Shown one piece after another: positions 15,286 to 22,675 of a DNA stretch of 36,298 bases (its first letter is position 1; each line of letters starts with the position of its first letter). The stretch covers positions 1 through 36,298 of the forward strand of contig JACQZU010000008.1 in the NCBI GenBank assembly GCA_016213735.1, given 5' to 3'. The notes under the pieces were generated by a model, which had not been told where the DNA came from, made no database searches, and saw nothing but the letters and a program-made list of their open reading frames with translations. Made by a program: the position numbers and the translations under genes. The DNA is from Acidobacteriota bacterium. GTDB lineage: Bacteria > Acidobacteriota > Holophagae > Holophagales > Holophagaceae.

Positions 15286-15314
15286 TTGGAAGACAAAGGG
15301 GCTGCTGGTAGACT
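15286..15314 (+). promoter_or_regulatory. Likely infC promoter
   Basis: TTGGAA, a 17-base spacer and TAGACT, beginning nine bases after the thrS stop. This is the best-matched promoter I can see in the window. The transcript would start near 15321 with a leader of about 24 bases. Confidence 0.6.
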
Positions 15315-15344
15315 CAATGTCCTTGTCTTTGTAGGGGGTTGACC

Positions 15345-15917
15345 ATTCGGGCAAACGAAACTCGCATCAACGACGGCATCCGGAGCCCGGAGGTCCGCGT
15401 CATTTCAGAGGATGGCGAACAGCTTGGGGTGATGAGCCCCGCCCAGGCCATCCGGATCGCGGAGGAGAAGGGCCTGGACCTGGTGGAGGTGGCCTCCAAT
15501 GCCAACCCCCCGGTTTGCCGGATCATGGACTACGGCAAGTACAAGTTCATGGAAGCCAAGCGGGAGCACGCGGCCCGGGCCAAACAAAAAAACATCGTGG
15601 TCAAGGAAGTCAAATTCCGCATCCGCACCGATGACCACGATTTCGACTTCAAGGTGCGGCACATACTCCGATTCCTGGAGGAGGGCGACAAGGTCAAAGT
15701 GGTGGTGATGTTCCGCGGCCGCGAGGTGGTTCACCGCGACCTCGGATTCAAGATCTTCGATGAGGTGCTGGCCCGAGTGGCCGAACACTGCGTCGTCGAG
15801 AAGCCGGCCGGCATTGACGGTCGCGACATGCACGCCATCATCGCCCCCAAGCCCGTGGATCCCAAGGCCAAGAAGCTCAAGGAATCCAAACCAGCCCCCG
15901 AAGCCCAGAACGCATAG
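15345..15917 (+). CDS. infC: Translation initiation factor IF-3, AUU start
   Basis: 190 residues. IF-3 binds the 30S subunit, prevents premature joining of 50S and checks the start codon. The N domain ([16 protein letters not shown], then [20 protein letters not shown]) and C domain ([33 protein letters not shown]) are intact, and a Lys/Pro/Ala tail extends the end. I chose ATT at 15345 as start: AGGGGG ends six bases before it, while the in-frame TTG at 15339 directly abuts the same Shine-Dalgarno and there is no ATG or GTG nearby. AUU is the known autoregulated infC start in Escherichia coli. Confidence 0.93.
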   Translation: MRANETRINDGIRSPEVRVISEDGEQLGVMSPAQAIRIAEEKGLDLVEVASNANPPVCRIMDYGKYKFMEAKREHAARAKQKNIVVKEVKFRIRTDDHDFDFKVRHILRFLEEGDKVKVVVMFRGREVVHRDLGFKIFDEVLARVAEHCVVEKPAGIDGRDMHAIIAPKPVDPKAKKLKESKPAPEAQNA

Positions 15918-15934
15918 CCACCCAGAGGCCCGCC

Positions 15935-16132
15935 ATGCCCAAGCTCAAGACCCACAAGGGCGCCCAGAAGCGCTTCAAGAAGACCGGAACCGGCAAGTTC
16001 AAGCGCGGCTGCTCCCACCAGCGGCACATCCTCACGAGCAAGACCGCCAAGAGAAAGCGCCAGTTGGACATGGGCGGCGCGGTGGACAAGGCCGACCTGG
16101 CCTCCGTCCGGGAAATGCTGCCCTACGCCTGA
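15935..16132 (+). CDS. rpmI: 50S ribosomal protein L35
   Basis: 65 residues, [24 protein letters not shown]..., with the conserved MPKxKTxxxAxKRFKxTGxGK start and a HxLxxKxxKRKRxL centre. It is a small basic protein of the large ribosomal subunit. It starts 17 bases after infC and is probably on the same transcript. Unusually, a 186-base gap with strong hairpins separates it from rplT. Confidence 0.97.
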   Translation: MPKLKTHKGAQKRFKKTGTGKFKRGCSHQRHILTSKTAKRKRQLDMGGAVDKADLASVREMLPYA

Positions 16133-16140
16133 GCTTCTCC

Positions 16141-16169
16141 GGGGGGCACCGCCTTCGGCTCGGCCCCCC
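16141..16169 (+). terminator. Hairpin after rpmI
   Basis: GGGGGGC and GCCCCCC enclose an inner GCC-TTC-GGC hairpin. It is followed by C-rich rather than T-rich sequence, so it may attenuate or protect the infC-rpmI mRNA end instead of being a classic terminator. A second hairpin, CGGGC-GGA-GCCCG, lies at 16188-16200. Confidence 0.45.
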
Positions 16170-16208
16170 CGACCCCCGCGTCCCTCGCGGGCGGAGCCCG
16201 CTCGGGGC

Positions 16209-16237
16209 TTCCACAAGGGGGACAACAGGCCTAGAAT
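16209..16237 (+). promoter_or_regulatory. Likely rplT promoter
   Basis: TTCCAC, a 17-base spacer and TAGAAT in an otherwise GC-rich gap. It would give rplT a transcript independent of rpmI with a leader of about 75 bases. Confidence 0.5.
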
Positions 16238-16318
16238 ATTCAGTTCAACCCGGGGGCCGAGGCCACCCCCGATGAGGCTCCCAAAGCTCCCTGAGCTGCC
16301 TCGAGGAAAGGAAAGACC

Positions 16319-16666
16319 ATGACCCGCGTCAAACGTGGCTTCAAGCGAGTCCAGCGCCGCAAGCGGATGCTCAAATTCGCCAAGGGTTTCTACGGCGCCA
16401 AGTCCCGCCTCTACCGTTCAGCGAAAGAGGCGGTGGAAAAAGCGCTCGGATATGCCTACCGTGGCCGGAAGGAGCGCAAGCGTGATTTCCGCAGCCTCTG
16501 GATCGTCCGCATCAATGCGGCCTGTGCCCAGAATGGAACCTCCTATTCCAAGTTCATGGGAGGCCTGAAGAAGGCCAAGGTCACCCTGGACCGGAAGGTC
16601 CTGGCCGATCTGGCGGTGCGGAATCCCGAAGCCTTTAGCAAGCTCGTTCTGGTGGCCAAGGACTGA
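16319..16666 (+). CDS. rplT: 50S ribosomal protein L20
   Basis: 115 residues, with the typical [58 protein letters not shown] core and the C-terminal IVRINAA...YSxFMxGLKKA domain. It is essential for early 50S assembly and in other bacteria represses its own operon by binding the leader RNA. GAGGAAAGGAAAG precedes the ATG. The length is normal. Confidence 0.97.
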   Translation: MTRVKRGFKRVQRRKRMLKFAKGFYGAKSRLYRSAKEAVEKALGYAYRGRKERKRDFRSLWIVRINAACAQNGTSYSKFMGGLKKAKVTLDRKVLADLAVRNPEAFSKLVLVAKD

Positions 16667-16700
16667 ACGAGCCAGACCCCCGATCCAACCCGTTCAATCT

Positions 16701-16722
16701 CAAGGCCGCATCCGCGGCCTTG
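16701..16722 (+). terminator. Hairpin between rplT and pheS
   Basis: CAAGGCCGC, an ATCC loop and GCGGCCTTG form a perfect nine-pair stem 34 bases after rplT, followed by ACTTGTCT. It may terminate rplT transcription or act as a pheST attenuator; no Phe-rich leader peptide is visible, which weakens the second option. Confidence 0.45.
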
Positions 16723-16740
16723 ACTTGTCTAGAGACGACG

Positions 16741-17865
16741 ATGGAAACCCTGAACGACACCCTGCAGGCGGGTCTGGCGGCGATGACGGATGCGCCGCTC
16801 CGGGCAAAGCTGCTCCGCATGCTGGAGGCCCAGGGCGAGTTCGAGGTCCAGCTCGCCGCCTGCGGGAGCATTGACGAGTGCCAGCGCCTCAAGGGACGGT
16901 TCCTGGGCAGGACCGAGAGCCTGGCCGCCGAAGCCATGACGGCCATGAAGGCCATTCCTGCCGAGCACAAAAGAAGCCTCGGCGGGGAAATCAACCGGAT
17001 CAAGGCGGCCTGGGAGGAAGCCCTCCGTGCCCGGCAGATCTCCCTGGAAACGCGCCAGAAATCCCAGGCCTCCTCCTCCACCGCCTGGGATCCGGACCTG
17101 CCCCCCCCCACGCCCGCCCGAGGGTCCCTGAATCCCCTGGTCCGCCTCATGGACCGCCTCGTGGAAGTCTTCAGGCCCCTGGGCTTTCACGTCGAAGAGG
17201 GGCCCGAGGTGGAGACGGAGGAGCACAATTTCGACGGGCTCAACATTCCCGAGGATCACCCGGCCCGGGGGAGCACCGACACCTTCCACTTCTCGAAGCA
17301 CCCGGGCCTGGTCCTCCGGACCCACACCAGTCCGGTCCAGGTGCGCACGCTCAAGAGGGTGGCGCCCCACTTGGAGGCCCTGGGGGGGATCCGCTTCCTG
17401 GCCCCGGGACGGGTGTACCGCAAGGACGAGATCGATCCCACCCACAGCCCCATGTTCCACCAGGTGGAAGGGCTGCTCGTCGGTCACGGCATCGGGATGC
17501 ACCACCTGAAGGGCACCCTGGGCCATGCCATGAAGGGCCTCTTCGGACCGGGCGCGGAGGTGCGCTTCAGGCCCAGCTACTTCCCCTTCGTGGAGCCCGG
17601 CTGCGAGATGGATGTCCGCTGCCCGCTGTGCGGAGGAGGAGGTTGCCGCGTCTGCAAGGGATCGGGGTGGGTGGAAATCCTGGGCGCCGGCCTCGTGCAC
17701 CCCAACGTGCTCCGCCATGCGGGCATCGACCCGGATGTCTGGTCGGGCTTCGCCTTCGGCATGGGCATCGAGCGCATCGCCATGATGGTCAGCCAGACCC
17801 CGGATCTGCGGCTCTTCTTCGAAAACGACCAGCGCTTCCTTCGCGCCATGGGGGGGGTGGACTGA
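16741..17865 (+). CDS. pheS: Phenylalanyl-tRNA synthetase alpha subunit
   Basis: 374 residues. It is the catalytic subunit of the alpha2-beta2 enzyme that charges tRNA-Phe. The N-terminal coiled coil is followed by the class II core: HPLVRLMDRLVEVFRPLGFxVEEGPEVE-like start (here NPLVRLMD), FNFDGLNIPEDHPAR-like segment, TxxVQVRxL, GRVYRKDEIDPTHSPMFHQVEG (motif 2) and GFAFGMGIERIAMM (motif 3). The ATG at 16741 gives the usual N-terminus; the frame is open a little further upstream without a better start. A Cys-rich insert (CPLCGGGGCRVCKGSGW) near residue 295 may bind zinc. The stop overlaps the pheT start (TGATG). Confidence 0.96.
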   Translation: METLNDTLQAGLAAMTDAPLRAKLLRMLEAQGEFEVQLAACGSIDECQRLKGRFLGRTESLAAEAMTAMKAIPAEHKRSLGGEINRIKAAWEEALRARQISLETRQKSQASSSTAWDPDLPPPTPARGSLNPLVRLMDRLVEVFRPLGFHVEEGPEVETEEHNFDGLNIPEDHPARGSTDTFHFSKHPGLVLRTHTSPVQVRTLKRVAPHLEALGGIRFLAPGRVYRKDEIDPTHSPMFHQVEGLLVGHGIGMHHLKGTLGHAMKGLFGPGAEVRFRPSYFPFVEPGCEMDVRCPLCGGGGCRVCKGSGWVEILGAGLVHPNVLRHAGIDPDVWSGFAFGMGIERIAMMVSQTPDLRLFFENDQRFLRAMGGVD

Positions 17866-19799
17866 TGCGCATCGAACGGGCAGCGCTTCACGCCGAACTC
17901 CCTGTCCTCTCCGACATGGAGACCCCGGCCCTCTGCGAACTCCTGGCGGGGCTCGGTTTCCCAGTGGACGCCGTGGAAGGCTTCGAGGGAACGACGGTCC
18001 TCGAGGTGGACGTCACTCCCAACCGGGGGGACGCCATGAGCCACCGCGGTCTGGCCCGGGACCTCAGCGCCAAGCTGCTGGCGGACCTGAGCCCAGTGCC
18101 ATTCCTCCCCGTGACGGAATTGCACGAGGGCCTCCGTCCCATCATCCTGGAATCCGAAGCCTGCCCCTGCTACGCCAGCGCAATCCTGGAACTGGGATCC
18201 CGGCAGGAGACGCCGACCGAGGTCCAGGCCTTCCTTCGCGCCATGGGCTCCTCCCCAAAGAACCTCGCCGCGGTGGACGCTTCCAACGAGCTCCTCCACC
18301 GCTACGGGCACCCCACCCACGCCTTCGACGAGGAGCGCCTCCAGGGGGCCATCCGGGTCCGGAAGGCACGGAAAGGAGAATCCTTCCTCGGACTGGACGG
18401 GGTGACCCGGACCCTCTCGGGGGACGATCTGGTGATCGCGGACGACTCCGGCGCCATCGCCCTCGCGGGCGTGATCGGGGGGGAGGCGACGAAGGTCACG
18501 GAAGGCACTCGGCGGGTCCTTCTGGAATCCGCCTGGTTCGACCCGAAGGGCGTTCGGCTGGCCGCCAGGCGTCACGGCATCTTCACGGATGCCTCCCACC
18601 GCTTCGGACGGGGAGCGGATCCGGCCATGGCCCGCATCGCCAGGGACCTGCTCCTCCGCCGGCTGGAGGCCTGGGCGGGGGCCAGGGTCCTGGGGGCTTG
18701 GTGCGTGGGGAAGATGCCCGCCGAAGCCCCTCCCATCGCGTTCCCGAAGGACCTGCTCCAGCGAATCGCCGGAGAGCCGCTCCGGGTGGCGGTGGCCTCG
18801 GAATGGCTTCAGCACCTCGGCTGCCGGGTGCAGGGGGAACCGGGGGTTCTCCACGTCACACCGCCCTCCTGGCGCCACGACCTGACCTCCCCAGAGGACC
18901 TGGCCGAGGAAGTGCTACGCATCCGTGGCTACGACAAAATCCCCTCAGCCTTGCCGCCCCTCGAAGGCTCTCCGCTGCCCCTGGCGGATGGCTACCGCAG
19001 GGCCAGGAGCCTGGGCCTCCGGATGGCCCACCTGGGGTTCCATCAAACCGTGACCTTCGGCTTCGTGTCCCCCGAGGAGGACGCGGCCTCCTCGGAATCC
19101 CCAGCGGAAGGAAGAACCCTGGGAAATCCTCTCGGCATCGAATTCTCCGTCATGCGGGCTTCCCTCCTGGGCTCCCTGCGGAAGGCCGCCGAATCGAACT
19201 TGAAGCACGGCGCCCGCCAGGTCCGTCTCTTCGAGATCGCGCCGGTGTACAGGACCGCGCCGTCCGGGCCCCTGGAGATCCCGAGCCTGGGCGTCGTGTG
19301 GGGCGGGCAGCTGGGCGGGGAGGACCCCTACACCCCCACACGGCCCGTGGGGGCGGCCGACCTCAGGGGGATCGCCCTGGACCTGGGGCTCAGGCCCGAA
19401 CATTGCATCTTCCGGGTCCTGGGGGAGGATCTCTTCGGGCTCGAATGCCCCCTGGACGCCCTGCCTTGGGGCGGGGCCCAGGTGATCCCTTCCTACCGAC
19501 CCTTCAGCCGCTTCCCGGCGGTGCACAGGGACCTGTCCCTCCTGGTGGCGGTGGACCATCCCTACCGGGGCCTCGCGGATGCCATGGCGGCCAGGGTCCA
19601 GGAGCTCGGGGCCCCCCTCCAGGATCTCCGCTGCGTGGACGTGTTCCGCCCCAAAGGCCCGCCGCCAGGCAAGGTGGCCTGGTTGTTCCGTTTCAGCTTC
19701 CAGCACCCGGGGGAGACCCTGACCCATGGCGACGTGGACCGGTGGATGAATGCCGCCCTCGACACCGCCCGGGCCCAGGGCGCGGAACTGCGAGGTTAG
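17865..19799 (+). CDS. pheT: Phenylalanyl-tRNA synthetase beta subunit, short form
   Basis: 644 residues, about 150 shorter than Escherichia coli PheT. The start ATG shares a base with the pheS stop. The protein goes from the N-terminal helix region (LCELLAGLGFPVDAVEGFEG) straight to VTPNRGDAMSHRGLARDL at residue 50; the EMAP-II-like tRNA-binding domain that normally lies between these is absent. The B3/B4 editing domain (HPTHAFDEERLQGAIRVRKA, VIGGEATKVTEGTRRVLLES, RHGIFTDASHRFGRGADP), the B5 domain (PPSWRHDLTSPEDLAEEVLRIRGYDKIP), the catalytic-like core and the C-terminal FDX-ACB anticodon domain (RFPAVHRDLSLLV to the end) are present. The gene therefore looks functional, with a lineage-specific domain loss. 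Confidence 0.95.
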   Translation: MRIERAALHAELPVLSDMETPALCELLAGLGFPVDAVEGFEGTTVLEVDVTPNRGDAMSHRGLARDLSAKLLADLSPVPFLPVTELHEGLRPIILESEACPCYASAILELGSRQETPTEVQAFLRAMGSSPKNLAAVDASNELLHRYGHPTHAFDEERLQGAIRVRKARKGESFLGLDGVTRTLSGDDLVIADDSGAIALAGVIGGEATKVTEGTRRVLLESAWFDPKGVRLAARRHGIFTDASHRFGRGADPAMARIARDLLLRRLEAWAGARVLGAWCVGKMPAEAPPIAFPKDLLQRIAGEPLRVAVASEWLQHLGCRVQGEPGVLHVTPPSWRHDLTSPEDLAEEVLRIRGYDKIPSALPPLEGSPLPLADGYRRARSLGLRMAHLGFHQTVTFGFVSPEEDAASSESPAEGRTLGNPLGIEFSVMRASLLGSLRKAAESNLKHGARQVRLFEIAPVYRTAPSGPLEIPSLGVVWGGQLGGEDPYTPTRPVGAADLRGIALDLGLRPEHCIFRVLGEDLFGLECPLDALPWGGAQVIPSYRPFSRFPAVHRDLSLLVAVDHPYRGLADAMAARVQELGAPLQDLRCVDVFRPKGPPPGKVAWLFRFSFQHPGETLTHGDVDRWMNAALDTARAQGAELRG

Positions 19800-19819
19800 A
19801 CTTGGGGGGCGGAGTACCC

Positions 19820-20056
19820 ATGGACGTCCTGAAACAGCTCGAAGCCAAACTCCGAGCCCTGGTCGAACAGCGCAACCGCCTCCAGCAGGAACTCGAGGCC
19901 GCGACCCGGGGCCGGGACGCCGAGCGGGGGGACCTGGAAGACCTTCGCCGCCGCCTGGAGGCCTCGGAAGCGGAGCGGAAGGCCCTGGCCGCCGAGCGCG
20001 AACAGACCCGCAAGGACGTTGAACAGATCCTGAAGCTCCTGAAGGGGGTGGGATGA
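19820..20056 (+). CDS. Coiled-coil protein, ZapB-like
   Basis: 78 residues, almost entirely one coiled coil (MDVLKQLEAKLRALVEQRNRLQQEL...), ending VEQILKLLKGVG. GGCGGAG lies eight bases before the ATG and the stop overlaps the zapA start (ATGA). Length, heptads and position next to zapA fit a ZapB-type cell-division protein that bundles the Z-ring through ZapA, but coiled coils match many families by chance. Confidence 0.75.
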   Translation: MDVLKQLEAKLRALVEQRNRLQQELEAATRGRDAERGDLEDLRRRLEASEAERKALAAEREQTRKDVEQILKLLKGVG

Positions 20057-20427
20057 AACCGGGCTCCTGGGAGGCGGTGACCCATCGCATGGATCCGGAA
20101 GGCGTCACCATCGAGGTCCTCGGGCGGCCCCTGCGGCTGCACAACCAACAGGACCCCGTGGCCCTCCGGGAAGCCGTCGAAATCCTGGAACGGAGCTTCC
20201 GGGACATGGAGGAGGCCTATCGGCTAAGATGGGGCTGCCCCCCGTCGGCCCAGGACACAACGACCTGGCTGCTGCTCGGGGCCCTGAACCTGGCGTACCG
20301 CATTGGGCGCCTCGAACAGGAAGCCACCAGGCAAACCAAGGATTTGGAAATCACCCTTTCCAAGCTGCTCGATGACGTTCCCGTGGACAACCCCCCGCCC
20401 AAGCCCCTCCTGGAAGAGGGCGAGTAG
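20053..20427 (+). CDS. zapA: Cell division protein ZapA
   Basis: 124 residues. ZapA binds FtsZ and stabilises the Z-ring at midcell. The N-terminal VTIEVLGRPLRLHNQQDPVALREAVEILERSFRDME carries the I-x-I-x-G-x-x-x-x-(I/L) strand and the first helix, followed by a TWLLLGALNLAYRIGRLEQEATRQ coiled-coil helix. Position between a ZapB-like gene and a 6S-like RNA followed by rny agrees with this. The start overlaps the preceding stop. Confidence 0.85.
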   Translation: MKPGSWEAVTHRMDPEGVTIEVLGRPLRLHNQQDPVALREAVEILERSFRDMEEAYRLRWGCPPSAQDTTTWLLLGALNLAYRIGRLEQEATRQTKDLEITLSKLLDDVPVDNPPPKPLLEEGE

Positions 20428-20558
20428 GGACGTTCCGGGGGCGCTCCCCATCCCTGCGAGGCCCGTGAGACGGCCAGGCGCTTGTTCCGTACGTACCAAC
20501 GGGAGGCCTTCCCCCGGGCTTGTGCGCGCCGCGCGTCGGAGCGCCTGCACCCGGGTCC
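20428..20558 (+). ncRNA. ssrS: Possible 6S RNA
   Basis: The intergenic sequence after zapA can fold into a long rod. GGAC pairs with GTCC, CCGGG (20435-20439) with CCCGG (20550-20554), and GGCGCTCC (20440-20447) with GGAGCGCC (20538-20545). This leaves a large internal bubble and an upper stem (GGCGC 20477-20481 with GCGCC 20526-20530) capped by a CGGGAGG/CCCCCG hairpin. A closed stem with central bubble is the 6S RNA shape that mimics an open promoter for the housekeeping RNA polymerase, and ssrS next to zapA is a known arrangement. At about 131 bases it is short for 6S, so the ends are uncertain. Confidence 0.5.
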
Positions 20559-20569
20559 GCCCCGCGCAA

Positions 20570-20587
20570 GCGGTGGCGGGACACCGC
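20570..20587 (+). terminator. Hairpin after the 6S-like RNA
   Basis: GCGGTG, a GCGGGA loop and CACCGC, followed by CTCACCCCCT. It has no T-run; it may mark the 3' boundary of the small RNA or end the zapA transcript. Confidence 0.35.
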
Positions 20588-20686
20588 CTCACCCCCTAGT
20601 CGAGTGGGAACTCGGCAGCCTCCACGACCGAGCGGGGACCTTCATCGATCCTGACCTGCCTGGGTGGCTCCATCCGGAGAGCCCCC

Positions 20687-22315
20687 ATGAACCTGTTGAC
20701 CATCGTTCTCATCGCCGCCACCCTCCTGCTCGGGGGCATCGTGGTGGCCCTCTCCATGGGCCTCGCCCGGGCCCGGAAGCAGGCCCTGGAGCGTGCGGAA
20801 AGCCACATCCGGGCCGAGGAGGAGGCCCGTCGGATCCGGGAAAAGGCCCTCCAGGACGCCGAGCGGGAATCGGGTCACAGCCGGGATCGCGCCCGGCGGG
20901 AGGCCGAGGCCATCCTCAAGGAGGCTGAGCTGAAGGCCAAGGAATCCGCCCTCCAGTCCAGGCAGGAGACGGAGAAGCTTTTCAAGGAACGGCAGGCCAG
21001 CCTGGACAAGCAGGAACAGCGGCTGACCGGAAAGGAAGAGAACCTCGACAAGAAACTCCAGCTGGCGGACCAGAAACAGAAGGAACTGGAGCTGCGCTCC
21101 GAAAAGCAGCGGGCGGAGCAGGAGCGGCTCCTGGCGGCCCAGGCGGAGGCAGATCGACTGGTGGCTGAGCAGGGTCGCCGTCTGGAGGAAATCGCAGGGC
21201 TGAGCCGGGAGGACGCGAAACGCGAACTGATCGGCGGCCTGGAGTACGAGGCCAAGATGGATGCCGCCAAACTGGTCCGGCGCATCGAGGAGGAAGCCCA
21301 GGAAGAGGCCCTGAAGAAGGCCCGATGGACCATCGGCACGGCCATCCAGCGTGTGGCTTCGGACGTGGTGGCGGAGACGGCCGTGACCAGCGTCCAGCTG
21401 CCCAGCGACGACCTGAAGGGCCGGATCATCGGCCGGGAGGGGCGGAACATCCGGGCCATCGAAAAGGCCACGGGTTGCGACCTCATCGTGGATGACACCC
21501 CGGAGACCATCGTCGTCTCCTGCTTCGACCCCATCCGCAGGGAAGTGGCACGGCAGGCCATTCTCCGGCTCCTGGCGGATGGGCGGATCCACCCGGCCCG
21601 CATCGAGGAGGTTGTGGAAAAGACCAAGGTGGAAATGGACCAGCACCTGAAGGAGATCGGGGAACAAGCCTGCGTGGGCCTGGGTTTCCCCGACGTCCAC
21701 CCCAAGCTCCAGAAGCTCGTGGGACGCTTGAATTACCGCACGAGTTACGGCCAGAACGTCCTGGAACACACCCGGGAGGTGGCCAGGATCGCCGAATACA
21801 TGGCGGCCGAAATGGGGGCGGATGCGAAGCTGGCCCGGCGGGCCGGGCTCTTCCACGACATCGGGAAGGCCATCGACCGCGAGGTGGAGGGCACCCACAT
21901 CGAGATCGGGATGGAGCTCATGCGCCGCTTCGGGGAGAAGGAGGAGGTCATCCACGCCATGAGCTGCCACCACGGGGACTTCGAGCCGCGAACGGTGGAA
22001 GCCATGCTCATCACCGCTGCCGACGCGTTGAGCGCCGCCCGTCCGGGGGCCCGGCGCGAGATGCTGGAGACCTACGTCAAGCGCCTGGAGCAACTGGAGG
22101 AGATCGCCAACTCCTACAAGGGGGTCCAGAAGAGCTATGCCATGCAGGCCGGCCGGGAGATCCGGATCCTCGTGGACGCGGGCCAGGTCAACGATGACCA
22201 GGCCTTCTGGCTGGCCAAGGACGTGACCAAGCGCATCGAGGCCGAGATGCAGTACCCCGGCCAGATCAAGGTGACGGTCATGCGTGAGACCAGGGCCGTG
22301 GAGTATGCGCGGTAG
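20687..22315 (+). CDS. rny: Ribonuclease Y
   Basis: 542 residues. This membrane-anchored endoribonuclease initiates mRNA decay. An N-terminal transmembrane helix (LLTIVLIAATLLLGGIVVALSMG) leads into a long charged coiled coil (about 25-200), a KH RNA-binding domain (GRIIGREGRNIRAIEKATG near residue 245) and an HD hydrolase domain with AGLFHDIGKA (near 384) whose His-Asp pair binds metal, followed by CHHGDFEP. The length is close to the family norm. The gene lies about 100 bases after the 6S-like hairpins; the ATG gives the membrane helix directly. Confidence 0.96.
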   Translation: MNLLTIVLIAATLLLGGIVVALSMGLARARKQALERAESHIRAEEEARRIREKALQDAERESGHSRDRARREAEAILKEAELKAKESALQSRQETEKLFKERQASLDKQEQRLTGKEENLDKKLQLADQKQKELELRSEKQRAEQERLLAAQAEADRLVAEQGRRLEEIAGLSREDAKRELIGGLEYEAKMDAAKLVRRIEEEAQEEALKKARWTIGTAIQRVASDVVAETAVTSVQLPSDDLKGRIIGREGRNIRAIEKATGCDLIVDDTPETIVVSCFDPIRREVARQAILRLLADGRIHPARIEEVVEKTKVEMDQHLKEIGEQACVGLGFPDVHPKLQKLVGRLNYRTSYGQNVLEHTREVARIAEYMAAEMGADAKLARRAGLFHDIGKAIDREVEGTHIEIGMELMRRFGEKEEVIHAMSCHHGDFEPRTVEAMLITAADALSAARPGARREMLETYVKRLEQLEEIANSYKGVQKSYAMQAGREIRILVDAGQVNDDQAFWLAKDVTKRIEAEMQYPGQIKVTVMRETRAVEYAR

Positions 22316-22318
22316 GCC

Positions 22319-22348
22319 CTGACGTCGCGGGGCCCTTCGAGCTAGACT
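22319..22348 (+). promoter_or_regulatory. Likely promoter of the DUF4286-like gene
   Basis: CTGACG, an 18-base spacer and TAGACT, starting four bases after the rny stop. It repeats the TAGACT form seen before infC. Confidence 0.45.
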
Positions 22349-22372
22349 TCACCGAAACCCCTGGAGGGCGGC

Positions 22373-22672
22373 ATGGTCACCTACGAGGTCCAGGTGGAAG
22401 TGGAAGCGTATCTGGCGGAGGGCTTCCAGCGGTACATGGTGCTCCAGCACATTCCCGAGATCATGGCGACGGGGTGCTTCGCGGCCATTTCCTTCGAACG
22501 GGGGGCCCCGGGGCGCTTCCGGACCCGGTACACGGCCGAGACCCAGGAGGACCTGGACCGTTACCTGGAGCGGCACACCCGGAGGTTCCGGGAGGACCTG
22601 CAGAAGCACTTCCCGGAGGGGGTGAACCCCCGGAGGGAGACCTGGGAGTCCATCCAGCGCTGGGGGCGTTAG
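22373..22672 (+). CDS. DUF4286-family protein
   Basis: 99 residues, MVTYEVQVEVEAYLAEGFQRYMVLQHIPEIMATGCFAAISFER..., the ferredoxin-like fold seen in the DUF4286 family (YEVxxxV start, an HIPEVLATGCF-like helix, RYxAxTxxDLDRYLxxHxxxLRxD). Biochemical role unknown. GGAGGG precedes the ATG. Its stop lies only three bases from the stop of the convergent alaS. Confidence 0.8.
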   Translation: MVTYEVQVEVEAYLAEGFQRYMVLQHIPEIMATGCFAAISFERGAPGRFRTRYTAETQEDLDRYLERHTRRFREDLQKHFPEGVNPRRETWESIQRWGR

Positions 22673-22675
22673 GGC

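Noticed and set aside
16667-16740. Phe-rich leader peptide for pheST attenuation
   Set aside because: No short frame with Phe codons precedes the hairpin; only the stem-loop is present.
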